A stretch of DNA of 64,000 nucleotides from Bryobacterales bacterium KBS 96 (GCA_000381625.1 KB906767.1:1528629-1592628); one strand, 5' to 3'; counted from the first letter of the stretch, positions 19,201 to 28,104 are shown. Notes: a model not told the origin generated them from the sequence alone. A program made the numbers and translations.

Positions 19201-19542
19201 CTGGTAAGCAGTCAGGTAACTACGCCCGAAGGGCAACGTACCACTTCCAACTATTTGAACGCCGCCGCGTTCGCACTTCCGAGCTACACGCAGCCATTCG
19301 GCAGCGCGGGGCGCAACATCGCCCGCGGATACCCGTTCTACCAACTCGATTTTGGGCTTCATAAGAATTTCAATCTCTGGTCTGAATCGAGCTATTTGCA
19401 ATTTCGGGCCGAAGCGTTCAATCTGTTGAATCAAACAAATTTTTCGCCGGCAAGCACCACGTACAACTCAACGACGTTTGGTTCAATTCGATCGACATTT
19501 CCGGCGCGCCAGATTCAATTGGCGCTGAAGCTGTATTTCTAG
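16234..19542 (+). CDS. TonB-dependent receptor, Oar-like, with carboxypeptidase-regulatory N-domain
   Basis: A 1102-residue outer-membrane receptor. It has a signal peptide (PLIVACLLAFSSLLVAQ), a carboxypeptidase-regulatory-like domain at about 27-110 (GTVHDPSGSAVPGASVTLEN), a plug with NVNGMRSELNNFMLDGVDNN, then a long barrel with TonB-receptor segments (AEFRVETDNYSAEYGRTSG, GEVWEFLRNTDLNAGGFF). It ends with the barrel signature IQLALKLYF and a terminal Phe. Such receptors are expanded in Acidobacteria and are thought to import plant-derived carbohydrates or peptides. Its own substrate is not evident. A strong terminator follows. Confidence 0.93.
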   Translation: MVFSRAQKAPLIVACLLAFSSLLVAQFEAGTVLGTVHDPSGSAVPGASVTLENTKTGITFQAKTDGNGNYEFANKRLGTYRVRVEAAGFRTSTASDFDLTINARQRVDLTLEIGQTSESVTVTDAAVLLEKDNSSRGQVIQPRQIVQLPLNGRAYADLTLLVPGVAKSPLQTQSDSSREASFNVNGMRSELNNFMLDGVDNNAYGTSNQGFSNQVIQANPDALAEFRVETDNYSAEYGRTSGAVINASIKSGTNQFHGEVWEFLRNTDLNAGGFFRAASGEKPAFNQNQFGGALGGPIVKERAFFFADYEGFRRVSHAPQFATIPTQAMRAGNLGVPVTNPLTGKVYSDGIIPTSDMTPFARAVLQALPDPNTVQSGAPSNNYVSAPGTPTNNDKGDVRYDEYFDQKIALFGRYSQSNTRIFSPAAIPGPAGGNGNGNVYIRNLQAVPGITYTINPTSILEVRVGFDYTEAGKNPIALGQPVGDFAVPNLPTDPSFAGGLYSLNLGGGFSQLGRQSSNPQYQYPIVLDPKVNFTKILGRHSVKIGFEYQMIDTAVSDFHPKYGVDNYTGYFTNATGQTLNGAGQQLYSLADFMFGLRNHYEQNNNPVAHLRQRMYFGYVQDDFKVNEKLTLNLGVRYEFATPQWERDNHLSNFDPTTNTMLLAKSGSLYDRALVHPDPHNWAPRIGLAYSVNPKTVIRSAYGISYVQFNRLGGENLLAYNGPYVVDAVIDGQTPTMAGGICTSVSDPAGACFRPTYLGFPNDFASPAAFDPAKTQVRYIPADNRTGYVQSWHFSVQRELGKGFLLDAGYVGNHSVGLMILADANQAAPNLQGQNLSINARRPIPRFTTIEEAFSSGFGSYNALQVKLEKRYMAGLSLLNSFTWSKAIDNAPGHLENYDGDNSRINIRNRASERGISSYDQPFNDTLSLLYDLPFGKGRRYDISNKALDLLAGGWGVNLINTMTSGLPLNITYSASSQYQVSPLVSTRPNLVSSQVTTPEGQRTTSNYLNAAAFALPSYTQPFGSAGRNIARGYPFYQLDFGLHKNFNLWSESSYLQFRAEAFNLLNQTNFSPASTTYNSTTFGSIRSTFPARQIQLALKLYF

Positions 19543-19564
19543 GTTTGTTCGTTGTCATTGTCCG

Positions 19565-19594
19565 GGCTGTGGCCGCGTGGTCACAGCCTTTTTT
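19565..19594 (+). terminator. Rho-independent terminator of TonB receptor 1
   Basis: GGCTGTG...CACAGCC is a perfect 7-bp stem with a 10-base loop, followed by six T residues. It lies 22 bases after the receptor stop codon. Confidence 0.8.
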
Positions 19595-19829
19595 GTGCGC
19601 CGGGTATGTTTACCTCAGCGGTCGAGGCATGCCTCAAACGCCACAACAGACCACGAACCCCGCGTACGCGGCAGGCATGAGCCACAACTCCGATTGAACT
19701 CTGCCGGGGAATTTGAAACAATACACGTTCCCGTGAAGCGCCACGGATTCACAATCCCGGCATTTCAGAGGACGGGTAAAGCGCAGAAAGAAAGGATCTA
19801 GCTAAAAATCGCGGAGAAGAAATCAAACC

Positions 19830-21206
19830 ATGCCTAACGAAAAGAAGTTGACCTTAAATCGCCGGGGAGTGTTGACCACGTCGGCAGCCATGCTGGGCGG
19901 CGCCCTTCTGGGCAGCAAAGCGGAAGCTGCGCCAGAGCCGTATTTTCGCAACGTGAATACGAATTCGAGTCCGTCTACGCTGAAGATTACGGACCTCCGC
20001 TACGCCATTGTGGTGAAGCCCGGTCCAAGTCCCTGCCCCATCATTCGTATCGACACAAATCAGGGTGTCTACGGATTGGGCGAGGTACGCGACGTAGCGG
20101 GTCCGGTCTACGCTTTGATGCTGAAGAGCCGCATCCTCGGTGAGAATCCGCTGAATATCGATTTCATCTTCCAAAAGATCAAGCAGTTCGGCGGCGATGC
20201 ACGACAGGCGGGCGGGGTTTGCTCGATTGAGATGGCGCTCTGGGACATCGCCGGCAAAGTGTACGGCGTGCCCATATACCAAATGTTGGGCGGCAAATGG
20301 CGGGACAAGATCCGGATCTACGCGGACACCACGGAATCCAAGGATCCGAAGGAATATGGGAAACGGGCCAAAATTCGGAAGGAGGAGATGGGGCTCACTT
20401 GGCTCAAGATGGACCTTGGGATTAATCTGCTCGAGGGGATTCCGGATACCGTCACGCGACCTTCCGGACAGACTCGCTGGGAAAAGACGCTTCAGCCTCA
20501 TCCGTTCACGGCGGCGGAAGTAACGGACAAAGGCATCGACAGGCTCTGTGAGTACGTTGCCGCGGTGCGTGAAGCCGTTGGCATGGAAATCCCGTTGTCG
20601 ATGGACCACCTGGGTCATATCGGCGAAAAGTCATGCATCCGCCTGGGACGCGCCTACGAGAAGTACAATCTTTCCTGGATGGAGGATGTTGTTCCCTGGT
20701 ATTACACCGACATTCTAAAACGCATTACACTGGAGAGCCCGACTCCCACGTTGACGGGCGAGGACATTTACCGCGAGGAAGATTTTGAGGTGTTGTGCTC
20801 GAACCACGCAGTGAACAAGATTCACCCGGATCTGGCGACATCGGGAGGGATTTTGCAGACCCACCGCATCGGCGATATGGCGTTTAAATACGGCGTTCCG
20901 ATGGCGATGCATTTTGCCGGCACGCCGGTGAGTTGCATGGCGAATGTCCACTGCGCGGCGGCTACCCGGAATTTCCTGGCGCTTGAAAACCATTCGCTGG
21001 ATGTGCCGTGGTGGCAGGATTTAGTGGAGGGCATCGACAAGCCGATCGTGAACAAGGGCTATATCACGGTTCCGGATAAGCCAGGTCTCGGCGTGACGCT
21101 CAATGAGGACGTTGTTAAGCAGCATCTGAAACCCGGTACCGGCTATTTCGAGCCCACCAAGGAGTGGGATGAGAAAGAATCCTGGGATGACCGGACCTGG
21201 AGCTGA
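19830..21206 (+). CDS. Mandelate racemase/muconate lactonizing enzyme family protein, Tat-exported
   Basis: A 458-residue enolase-superfamily enzyme. The leader NRRGVLTTSAAMLGGALLG is twin-arginine, which is unusual for this normally cytoplasmic family but common in Acidobacteria. The barrel residues look complete: WLKMDLG (192-198), the metal ligands near SMDHLGHIGE (Asp259), WMEDVVPW (Glu285) and TGEDIY (Glu311), and MAMHFAGTP (His361). An acid-sugar dehydratase or epimerase role is likely; the substrate is not clear. GGAGAAG precedes the ATG. It lies downstream of a receptor and its terminator and may have its own promoter. Confidence 0.88.
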   Translation: MPNEKKLTLNRRGVLTTSAAMLGGALLGSKAEAAPEPYFRNVNTNSSPSTLKITDLRYAIVVKPGPSPCPIIRIDTNQGVYGLGEVRDVAGPVYALMLKSRILGENPLNIDFIFQKIKQFGGDARQAGGVCSIEMALWDIAGKVYGVPIYQMLGGKWRDKIRIYADTTESKDPKEYGKRAKIRKEEMGLTWLKMDLGINLLEGIPDTVTRPSGQTRWEKTLQPHPFTAAEVTDKGIDRLCEYVAAVREAVGMEIPLSMDHLGHIGEKSCIRLGRAYEKYNLSWMEDVVPWYYTDILKRITLESPTPTLTGEDIYREEDFEVLCSNHAVNKIHPDLATSGGILQTHRIGDMAFKYGVPMAMHFAGTPVSCMANVHCAAATRNFLALENHSLDVPWWQDLVEGIDKPIVNKGYITVPDKPGLGVTLNEDVVKQHLKPGTGYFEPTKEWDEKESWDDRTWS

Positions 21207-21341
21207 GGCTCCGATTCGGGCGTTTCCGGTTTAGAACTTATGAAACGTTGTCTCGGCTTCTGTGGAACGGAACCACGGGGGCCGAGGCCGTGGATGGGGG
21301 AGTAATGGCCGATGGCAGCATTAATAAGCGAATCGTCGCGC

Positions 21342-22082
21342 CTATTTATCATTCTCCCCTGCATCGGTCGGCGGCAGAATGCCCGCTAGGGACTCGATCC
21401 TCAGGGGCCGATCAATCACCAGAGGCTCGCCGAAACGAGCGCCGATCAGCGACCCGAAGAAGCGGTCGCGCGATTCGAGGCCAAAGAGGTAATCCCCAAC
21501 ACCCGCCGGAAGCACACCGAACTCTTCCGCCGTTTTTGAGAATTGCGATTCATGCAACCGCATCAGTTGGAGCTTACGTTCAAATACGGTGGATGTGTCG
21601 ACGACGAGCGACGGCTGGTGAACCTGATGCAACAGATAGTACAGAAAAGCGCGCGGTTTATGCGGTGGATTCGGATCGTTAAGTTTGGTGAGCGTGCAGT
21701 ACAAAGTGGCGTTGCGAATCATTAATCCGGCAGCCGCGTGGTCCGGGTGCCGGTCCTCCCAGTAAGGCGCAATGACAATTTCCGGCCGGTAACGACGGAC
21801 GGCGCTTGCGATCTGGCGGCGCATTTCGGGAAGGTCCGCCAGCCCGCAATCCGGCATCCCGAGGTTTTCGCGGGCAGCGGCTCCGAGGAACTCAGCGGCA
21901 GTGTCCGCTTCCGCAATACGGGCGGCTGGCGTCCCGCGCGAACCCATTTCGCCGCGCGTCAGATCGACGATCGCGAACGAGACACCACGCTCGCGCAGCA
22001 AAAGACAGAGGCCACCAAGGCCCCATTCCACGTCATCAGGGTGGGCGCCGAACAGCAGCACGTCGACAGGCGACTCGCTCAT
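21342..22082 (-). CDS. bshB1: Bacillithiol biosynthesis deacetylase BshB1 (PIG-L family)
   Basis: A 246-residue GlcNAc-malate deacetylase for the second step of bacillithiol synthesis. The family motif HPDD is at residues 14-17, and the second metal motif DRHPDH at 110-115 supplies further ligands. Segments typical of BshB1 are LTRGEMGSRGTPAARIAEAD, ENLGMPDCGL and HESQFSKTAEEF. The start ATG overlaps the stop of the upstream globin gene (ATGA). The ligase and glycosyltransferase genes BshA and BshC are not in the window. Confidence 0.92.
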   Translation of the reverse strand: MSESPVDVLLFGAHPDDVEWGLGGLCLLLRERGVSFAIVDLTRGEMGSRGTPAARIAEADTAAEFLGAAARENLGMPDCGLADLPEMRRQIASAVRRYRPEIVIAPYWEDRHPDHAAAGLMIRNATLYCTLTKLNDPNPPHKPRAFLYYLLHQVHQPSLVVDTSTVFERKLQLMRLHESQFSKTAEEFGVLPAGVGDYLFGLESRDRFFGSLIGARFGEPLVIDRPLRIESLAGILPPTDAGENDK

Positions 22083-22471
22083 TGGCGATTAATCATGAAC
22101 GTCGCAGTGGATTCGAAGTAGGTTCGGAGGATTTGCTCCGCCTCAGCGGGTAGCTGCGCTTCAACCAGAGCATTGCCCATGAGTTGCAACCAGCGGTCGC
22201 GTCCCGTCTGATCCACTGGAAACGGCGCATGGCGCATGCGCAGCCGCGGATGACCACGCTGCGCTATGTAGCGCTCCGGACCGCCAAAGCGGAAGATCAA
22301 AAATTCGCGGAGCCGCTGTTCGGCGCCGGCCAAATCCCGCCCCTGGTACATCGGGCCGAGTACATCGTCGTTGGGAACCTGCCGGTAAAAAGCCGCGACC
22401 AACCGCTGAAAGCCATCCTCGCCGATCACGGAATAGAGTTCGTTTTCGTTCACCAATGCCGATGCTAACAC
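22079..22471 (-). CDS. Truncated hemoglobin, group II-like
   Basis: A 130-residue globin starting at a GTG (22471; a later GTG is possible). It has LYSVIGEDGFQRLVAAFYRQ, the FRFGGPERYIAQRGHPRLRM segment, the likely proximal His81 (RHAPFPV) and Trp94 in DRWLQLMGNAL, all typical of group II truncated hemoglobins. These bind O2 or NO and are linked to oxidative and nitrosative stress. It overlaps the bshB1 start, so the two are co-translated. Divergent from the GH130-like gene across only 35 bp. Confidence 0.9.
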   Translation of the reverse strand: MLASALVNENELYSVIGEDGFQRLVAAFYRQVPNDDVLGPMYQGRDLAGAEQRLREFLIFRFGGPERYIAQRGHPRLRMRHAPFPVDQTGRDRWLQLMGNALVEAQLPAEAEQILRTYFESTATFMINRQ

Positions 22472-22506
22472 TCGGGCGGACCATCAATCGGTACAATCTG
22501 ATCGTC

Positions 22507-23616
22507 ATGAAAGTGTTTGCCGTCGCTCTCTTTTCAGTCGGGCTGTTTCTCGCGGCCGGGTCCGTGGGCGATCCATTCACGCCGTGGTATCGCGTTTCGC
22601 CGGCGCCGATTATTTCACCGCGCGGAGACGGCTGGGAGTCGGCGGGCACGTTTAATCCAGCGGTGGTGCGACGTGGCGCGGAATTTGTGATGCTATACCG
22701 CGCGCAGAACCACAGCGGTACTTCGGTGCTGGGATATGCAACCAGCCGGGACGGCATTCATTTCGTCCGGCGTTCGCGACCGGTGCTCTGGCCACAAGCG
22801 CCGTACGAGAAGGACGGTGGCGTGGAAGATCCGCGTTTAGTCGAGATCGGCAGCGATTACTATCTGACTTACACTGGCTATAACAAAGTGGACGCACAGT
22901 TGTGCCTGGCGAAATCGCCGAACCTGGTCCAATGGACCCGTCTCGGGGTAATCATGCCGGCGGACAAGGGCCGCTGGAACGTGCATTGGACGAAATCCGG
23001 CGCAATCCTCGATCGGAAAATCGACGGGCATTACTGGATGTACTTTATGGGCGATGCCGCTGGAGAAAACGGCGCGAATCAAATGGGCGTTGCTTATTCG
23101 GACGACTTGATTCACTGGACAGAGCCGTTGGATCATCCTATTCTCGGCCATCGGCCCGGCATGTTCGATTCACGTGTTGTCGAGCCGGGGTCGCCGCCCG
23201 TGCTCACCGACAAAGGCATTCTACTCATCTACAACGGCGCCGACGACAAACTCGCCTATCGCACGGGCTGGGCTCTGTTCGACAAAGATGACCCGACTCA
23301 CGTGCTGGCGCGCTCCGACAAGCCGGTCTTCGAGGCCAAACAGGAATGGGAAAAGGTGGGGCAAGTGCCGAGCGTTGTATTCGTCGAGGGACTGGTGCGC
23401 GAGCCGACGCGCTGGCTGCTTTACTACGGTGGCGCGGATAAATACGTTGGGGTGGTTTCCACACAACTGAAGTATTCGGAGATCAAAAGCTGGCAACCGG
23501 TTGCCTTGACACAGAGTCGCATCGCGTTAGCGAACGGGTTTCTTCGGACAACGGAACAACCCGCACACTTGTATGTTGAACGAACAGAGAAACAGAGCCT
23601 GGTTTTAAGAGAATGA
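22507..23616 (+). CDS. GH130-like secreted glycosidase/phosphorylase
   Basis: I start at the ATG at 22507 (MKVFAVALFSVGLFLAAGS), which opens a Sec signal. The 369-residue product is a five-bladed beta-propeller of the GH130/GH43-like type. Motifs visible are ESAGTFNPAVV (44-54), GVEDPR (105-110) and the repeated YYLTYTGY, YWMYFMGD, LLIYNGAD and WLLYYGGA strands. GH130 members act on beta-mannosides, some as phosphorylases. A secreted one more likely hydrolyses. Residue-level assignment of the acid is uncertain, so I give the family only. Confidence 0.82.
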   Translation: MKVFAVALFSVGLFLAAGSVGDPFTPWYRVSPAPIISPRGDGWESAGTFNPAVVRRGAEFVMLYRAQNHSGTSVLGYATSRDGIHFVRRSRPVLWPQAPYEKDGGVEDPRLVEIGSDYYLTYTGYNKVDAQLCLAKSPNLVQWTRLGVIMPADKGRWNVHWTKSGAILDRKIDGHYWMYFMGDAAGENGANQMGVAYSDDLIHWTEPLDHPILGHRPGMFDSRVVEPGSPPVLTDKGILLIYNGADDKLAYRTGWALFDKDDPTHVLARSDKPVFEAKQEWEKVGQVPSVVFVEGLVREPTRWLLYYGGADKYVGVVSTQLKYSEIKSWQPVALTQSRIALANGFLRTTEQPAHLYVERTEKQSLVLRE

Positions 23617-23727
23617 GGCTCTGTGGGTGGCGCAAGGTCGTCCGCGCACTAGGCTAGAGATTGCCGCATTGGCGGGACTGGCTCCCTTTGCCTGCATATT
23701 AAGGCCAGCTGGCGAGGTTTAATACGC

Positions 23728-23757
23728 TGAGGCGAGCAGCGAAGCAGGCGCGCCTCA
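23728..23757. terminator. possible hairpin between GH130-like and TonB receptor 2 genes
   Basis: TGAGGCG...CGCCTCA is a perfect 7-bp stem in the convergent gap 23617-23766. It has no T-run on the plus side, so termination is only a possibility. Confidence 0.35.
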
Positions 23758-23766
23758 ACCATCTCA

Positions 23767-26622
23767 TTAGAACCGAAACCGCAAGCTTAAGTTAATGCGG
23801 CGATTGTTAGTCGGTGTCTGCTCGGCTCCGTATCCGCCCGCGATGCTGGTCGGCTGCAGAAACAGCGGCGAAGTCAGCACGCCGACAGGCGTATCATAAT
23901 TCACGTTATTGAAGATGTTACGTGCGCTGATAGAGAGCGTCAGGTTATAGCGGTGTTCGGTCGTGGAGTTAAATCCACCGCCGCCAAAGCGCCCGTGGCC
24001 GCCGCCTTCCGCGCGAGCGCCGCCAACAACGCCCTTAATCTTGGTTGTGCCAAAGCCCCATGTGCGGCTCAATCGAAGGTTCGCTGAGAATTGGCCGGAT
24101 GCGTTGCCGGTGTTGTAGGGGAGAATCGCCTCGCCAGGCGTCGGCGTCGGATTCAAATATCCGTAAGGCGTTGCGATAATGCCGGGTCCCGGACCGCTCG
24201 CCACGTAAGGCCGATCGTTTACAACACCGTCGCCATTGTAGTCGAATCCAGTGTTGATGTTGTACGGCATGCCGGAGCGGACAACGATAAACGGTGAGAG
24301 TTGCACACGCCATGGCGCCATGATGCTTCCGCCGATGAACGCCCGGTTCTGGATGTCCATCGATGACCGTCCCCAGTCCGCGTTCAGATCGTACTGGTTC
24401 ATGGGAAGCGATCCCAGTCCGGCGGCGTTGGTATGCACGTTGTTCCAGATATATGCGCCAAAAAGAGACAGGCGTGAGCCAATCCGGCTGTTCACCCGGA
24501 AAAACACCTGAGATTGTTTCATTAACCCGCCGGATTCGAACTGATACAGATCGCCGATATCCCCCAATGGCCGAACCCCCAAAGGCGGCTGACCGGGCAA
24601 ACCCGTACCCGGCGCATTGATGTTCCGCGTGTCGTATTGATGAATGCCGCGCGTATTCGTATAATTCACCGAAAGCGTTGTTCCCTTAAAGAGCTGCTGA
24701 TCTACGCCAATGGCGCTTTGGATCAGATAAGGCGCGCGCAGGTTCTTGTCGATCTGATAGACGATCTGCTGGGTGAGCGGCAGGCCGGTGACTGGCGGAA
24801 TGTTGGGATAGAAGGTGGGATTGCTTACCAGATAGGATTGCTGATTGATTCCGTTATTCTGTTCGGCAAGCAGAACGTCGCTGTCATCAAAGCGAACATA
24901 GAATAGTCCAAAACCGCCGCGGATCACCGTCTTGGGCCGGCCCGATGCCCCCGATAGCTTCGGCGACCATGCGAAACCGACGCGAGGAGCGAAGTCGCCC
25001 CGATCACTAATGTTGGTCTGCCCTTCCCAGCGCAGGCCGGTGCTCAATGTGAAGTTGGATGCCACGCGCCAATCGTCCTGTACGAATAGGCCAGCATCGA
25101 TTTGATTCACGCCGAGCGCCGGATTGCCGGCGTTGATTGTGAACTGGAGCGGCTGGCCCGCCAGATACGCTTGCGAGCACGTGGGAGTTACTGCCAAACA
25201 CGCAAACTGCCATGTGCCGTTGAAATTCTTCGGTTTATACGTGTCGAGAATGTCGCCTCGAATCCTCGCTCCGAACTTGATGTTGTGAGTTCCTTCCGAA
25301 AGAGTCGTATAGTTTTGAAACTCGTAATTACTTTCCGACAGAGTGGTGTGGCCGTTGATCGAGCCGCCGCCGGTGAATGCTCCGGGCACTGTGATCTCAG
25401 GCGCATCGGTCACCGCGCTTTGCGCCAAGTCGCTGCGCGTGAACTGAAAACGCGTCTCGTTTACGGCCTTGGCGGAGAGAACCGCGGTATCCGTAATGCG
25501 GGCCTCGTGTTCCGTCGCGTTGTAGCTGTAGCCATTAGCGGGTAAATCGAACCCGAAAACACCATACAGATCGCGGTCGTTGCCCTGATAGGAGTAACGC
25601 ATGCTGAGCGTGTTGCTCTTCCCGAGTTGCCAGTCGACCCGAGGACTGATGGACATGCGCTGTTGCGGCGTAGGCACAAAGCTCCGGTCGTTCACAATGT
25701 TGCCTGAAGCGTCTGGAACGAAGGCGTTCAGAATGCCGTTATCCTCAATTTGCCTCCGGTCGAAATCGAAAAAGAAGCTGGCGCTCTTGCTGATGGGACC
25801 GCTGACATTTCCGCCGTAGCGCTGCGTCCGGAAATCCGGTGTCACGTTGAGAAAGGGGTTGCGGGAATTCAACGCGCCGTCGCTGATGTCGTAATACGCC
25901 GTCCCGTGCAGTCTGTCCGTACCGGGCTTTGTGAAGATCTCGATCCGCCCATAGCCCAGTTTGTCGTATTCGGAAGAGAACGGGTTCTGATTGATGCGGA
26001 TTTCGCGTATGGTGTCTTTCGGCGGCAGAGTGCCGGATGAGAACCCATCAATGTAGATTTGCGAACCGCCTGGACCGGCGGACGGCCCGGCGAGCGCCTC
26101 CAAATCCTGCTGCAGGTCGTCGGGATCGTCCGGCAGAGCGTCGAGATCTTCTTTCTTCAACACCAATTGGCTTGCGTTTTGGGTTGGATCGACACTCACC
26201 TGCGTCGTGTTGTTTTCTTCGACCGTCAATTCCTGTTTGACGGACGACGGCTTCATGACCACGTCGCCTTCGGCGGATTGGCCGGAACTCACAAGGATGG
26301 CGACCACGCCGGTTTGCGTCAGTCCTTTGTATTCGGCCGACACCGTATAAGTACCGGGGGCAACACCCCGTAAGACGTAAGCGCCGTCGCCGTTGCTCTG
26401 CACAGTGCGAGTGGCCCCATTTTGGTCGGTTAGCGTAACCGTCGCATTCGGGATCACGGCGCCGGTGTCGTCTTTGACCGTACCGCGGACAGTGCCTCCA
26501 TTCGCGGCGCGCGCGGTGTGCGGCGCTTTCGGGCTCTGCGCCGGAACTGTTGTCTGGGCGGAAAGGAATGCCGCCGGCAAAAACAGACACAGTAATACTA
26601 AGTGCACTTTATGCTTTGTCAT
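23767..26622 (-). CDS. TonB-dependent receptor 2 with carboxypeptidase-regulatory N-domain
   Basis: A 951-residue outer-membrane receptor with a signal peptide (HLVLLCLFLPAAFLSAQ). A carboxypeptidase-regulatory domain covers about 40-115 (GTVKDDTGAVIPNATVTLTD). The plug includes LPDDPDDLQQDLEALAG and the Gly/Tyr-rich region IYIDGFSSGTLPPKDTIREI, and the barrel ends RRINLSLRFRF. The plug style differs from receptor 1. It follows a DUF5666-like secreted protein gene by 15 bases on the same strand, so both are probably one transcript. Its cargo is unknown. Confidence 0.93.
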   Translation of the reverse strand: MTKHKVHLVLLCLFLPAAFLSAQTTVPAQSPKAPHTARAANGGTVRGTVKDDTGAVIPNATVTLTDQNGATRTVQSNGDGAYVLRGVAPGTYTVSAEYKGLTQTGVVAILVSSGQSAEGDVVMKPSSVKQELTVEENNTTQVSVDPTQNASQLVLKKEDLDALPDDPDDLQQDLEALAGPSAGPGGSQIYIDGFSSGTLPPKDTIREIRINQNPFSSEYDKLGYGRIEIFTKPGTDRLHGTAYYDISDGALNSRNPFLNVTPDFRTQRYGGNVSGPISKSASFFFDFDRRQIEDNGILNAFVPDASGNIVNDRSFVPTPQQRMSISPRVDWQLGKSNTLSMRYSYQGNDRDLYGVFGFDLPANGYSYNATEHEARITDTAVLSAKAVNETRFQFTRSDLAQSAVTDAPEITVPGAFTGGGSINGHTTLSESNYEFQNYTTLSEGTHNIKFGARIRGDILDTYKPKNFNGTWQFACLAVTPTCSQAYLAGQPLQFTINAGNPALGVNQIDAGLFVQDDWRVASNFTLSTGLRWEGQTNISDRGDFAPRVGFAWSPKLSGASGRPKTVIRGGFGLFYVRFDDSDVLLAEQNNGINQQSYLVSNPTFYPNIPPVTGLPLTQQIVYQIDKNLRAPYLIQSAIGVDQQLFKGTTLSVNYTNTRGIHQYDTRNINAPGTGLPGQPPLGVRPLGDIGDLYQFESGGLMKQSQVFFRVNSRIGSRLSLFGAYIWNNVHTNAAGLGSLPMNQYDLNADWGRSSMDIQNRAFIGGSIMAPWRVQLSPFIVVRSGMPYNINTGFDYNGDGVVNDRPYVASGPGPGIIATPYGYLNPTPTPGEAILPYNTGNASGQFSANLRLSRTWGFGTTKIKGVVGGARAEGGGHGRFGGGGFNSTTEHRYNLTLSISARNIFNNVNYDTPVGVLTSPLFLQPTSIAGGYGAEQTPTNNRRINLSLRFRF

Positions 26623-26637
26623 GAAACCTCGTAACGG

Positions 26638-27933
26638 TTATTTGTTGGGCGAATCGCCGCCTGCTCCACCGCCGCTGTCTTCGCCCGGCGTCCCTACGTC
26701 CAGATTCCACATGCCCAGAGCGGCGGATCGGCCGGCTTTGGACGGAGCGGACGCGAATAGCGGCTCCACACCTGCAATGATGTTGATCGCCCTAAGATGA
26801 GATTTGTCGTCGCCGACGCCACCCGAGATCACCACGGCATCGCCCGGCTTGAGATCCGAAGCGGGAATCTTGGGTAGTTGTTCGACATCCCTCGATAGAT
26901 CGCCGCTGAAGCCGCCGCGGTTTGGCCCTGCACCCTCTCCCGCTGGGGCATTCGGGTTAGCGGGCTGCTCCATGTTCCCGTGATGGGCGCCCGATCGTTC
27001 GGAACCGCCTGCTGGGGGAGTCTCGCCGTTGGCCGCTGTCGCGCCGCCTTGCGGCTTGTAGTTCGCATTGAGTCGGCGAGCCAGACGGTTCGCCATCATG
27101 GGAGGCAGGCGCCGGACCGATGAATCGTCAGTAAGCGCAACCGTGACCGGCTGCTTCGTCTGCAGATCGGTCACCTGCAATTGCTTTCCGTCCGGATTGA
27201 TGGAAACGATGGTTGCGGCAATTGTTTTGAACGCGCCCGAAATTATCTGTTCGGCAGCGACGTCCGCGCCGCCATTGGTGCTATTCCCGAGCACTCGAAG
27301 TTCGTCGCCGGGCTTTAGCTCAGAGAAAGAACTGGGTTTCGCATCCGAGTATTTCGCCGAGGCCGAGGCATAACGGGTAAATTGCGTCTCCGGAGTCGTC
27401 GTCACCGTCACGGTTTTCGTGCCTTCCGGAGTTCGAGCCGACATCACCACCGAATGGGTAGCATCGTCAATCGCCGTGATCGTGCCGCGACTGCCGCGCT
27501 TCTGCCAGTCTTCGAGTTCGGCCTGATGTTTCTGCTGAAGGTCGCCTGACGTCATCACGAGCACGATCTCCGCATCGAGTTTCGGGGCGCTCGCGTCTTT
27601 ATGCCCTCTGGCCAGAAGACGGTCACCCACGGCAATCTGGCCGGCGGTAATCGGCTGCGCTTTCTTTAGGTCTTTTTGGCCGGGTGGGACCTTTAAAAAT
27701 CGGCGGGCGTTTGCCGCCGAAACACTATATTCGGTCCCGGTCTTATCTTGCTTAACCGTGAAAGTCTTGTCCGCAGCGTTCACTGCCGTGACTGTGCCAA
27801 GCACCTGGTCCAATGGGGCGTGGGCCGCTTGCGGTGAGGCTTGCGCCAACAGGAGGCCGGGCGCGCCAACCGGTAGGAGCAATAAGCCAGTTGACATCGC
27901 CAAACTTGCGGTAAGAGCGCGAACCAAATTCAT
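26638..27933 (-). CDS. Secreted DUF5666-like multi-unit protein, partner of TonB receptor 2
   Basis: I start at 27933 (MNLVRALTASLAMSTGLLLL), which gives a 431-residue secreted protein. It has at least three small beta units in a row: GTVTAVNAADKTFTVKQDK, GTITAIDDATHSVVMSART and TIVSINPDGKQLQVTDLQTK, each followed by a stretch with LKPGD or VGDRL. A low-complexity Gly/Asn/Pro/Ala-rich linker and an acidic Gly-rich tail close the chain. This is the DUF5666 style. The adjacent receptor gene begins 15 bases after its stop. Function unknown; an outer-membrane-linked accessory or periplasmic binding role is an inference. Confidence 0.75.
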   Translation of the reverse strand: MNLVRALTASLAMSTGLLLLPVGAPGLLLAQASPQAAHAPLDQVLGTVTAVNAADKTFTVKQDKTGTEYSVSAANARRFLKVPPGQKDLKKAQPITAGQIAVGDRLLARGHKDASAPKLDAEIVLVMTSGDLQQKHQAELEDWQKRGSRGTITAIDDATHSVVMSARTPEGTKTVTVTTTPETQFTRYASASAKYSDAKPSSFSELKPGDELRVLGNSTNGGADVAAEQIISGAFKTIAATIVSINPDGKQLQVTDLQTKQPVTVALTDDSSVRRLPPMMANRLARRLNANYKPQGGATAANGETPPAGGSERSGAHHGNMEQPANPNAPAGEGAGPNRGGFSGDLSRDVEQLPKIPASDLKPGDAVVISGGVGDDKSHLRAINIIAGVEPLFASAPSKAGRSAALGMWNLDVGTPGEDSGGGAGGDSPNK

Positions 27934-28104
27934 TACAACTTGGGGCGAATGGAGCACCCTTTTGGTTACGCACGAAACCGTGTTTTGGTATCAAAGCCAG
28001 TGTAAAGAGTTGTAAAAGCGGCAGTTGAACAACCGCATACCTCTTCGGCGCATGGGGTTATGGGTGGGCGCCCACGGCTCCGGCGTTACGCAGCTCACGA
28101 AGGC

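Noticed and set aside
17746-19434. 562-codon open frame on the minus strand opposite TonB receptor 1
   Set aside because: The plus strand has a clear receptor with signal peptide and barrel end. The minus frame has no recognised domain or ribosome site and follows from codon bias of the real gene.
19577-19801. 74-codon frame in the gap after TonB receptor 1
   Set aside because: It starts inside the terminator hairpin and has no recognised domain.
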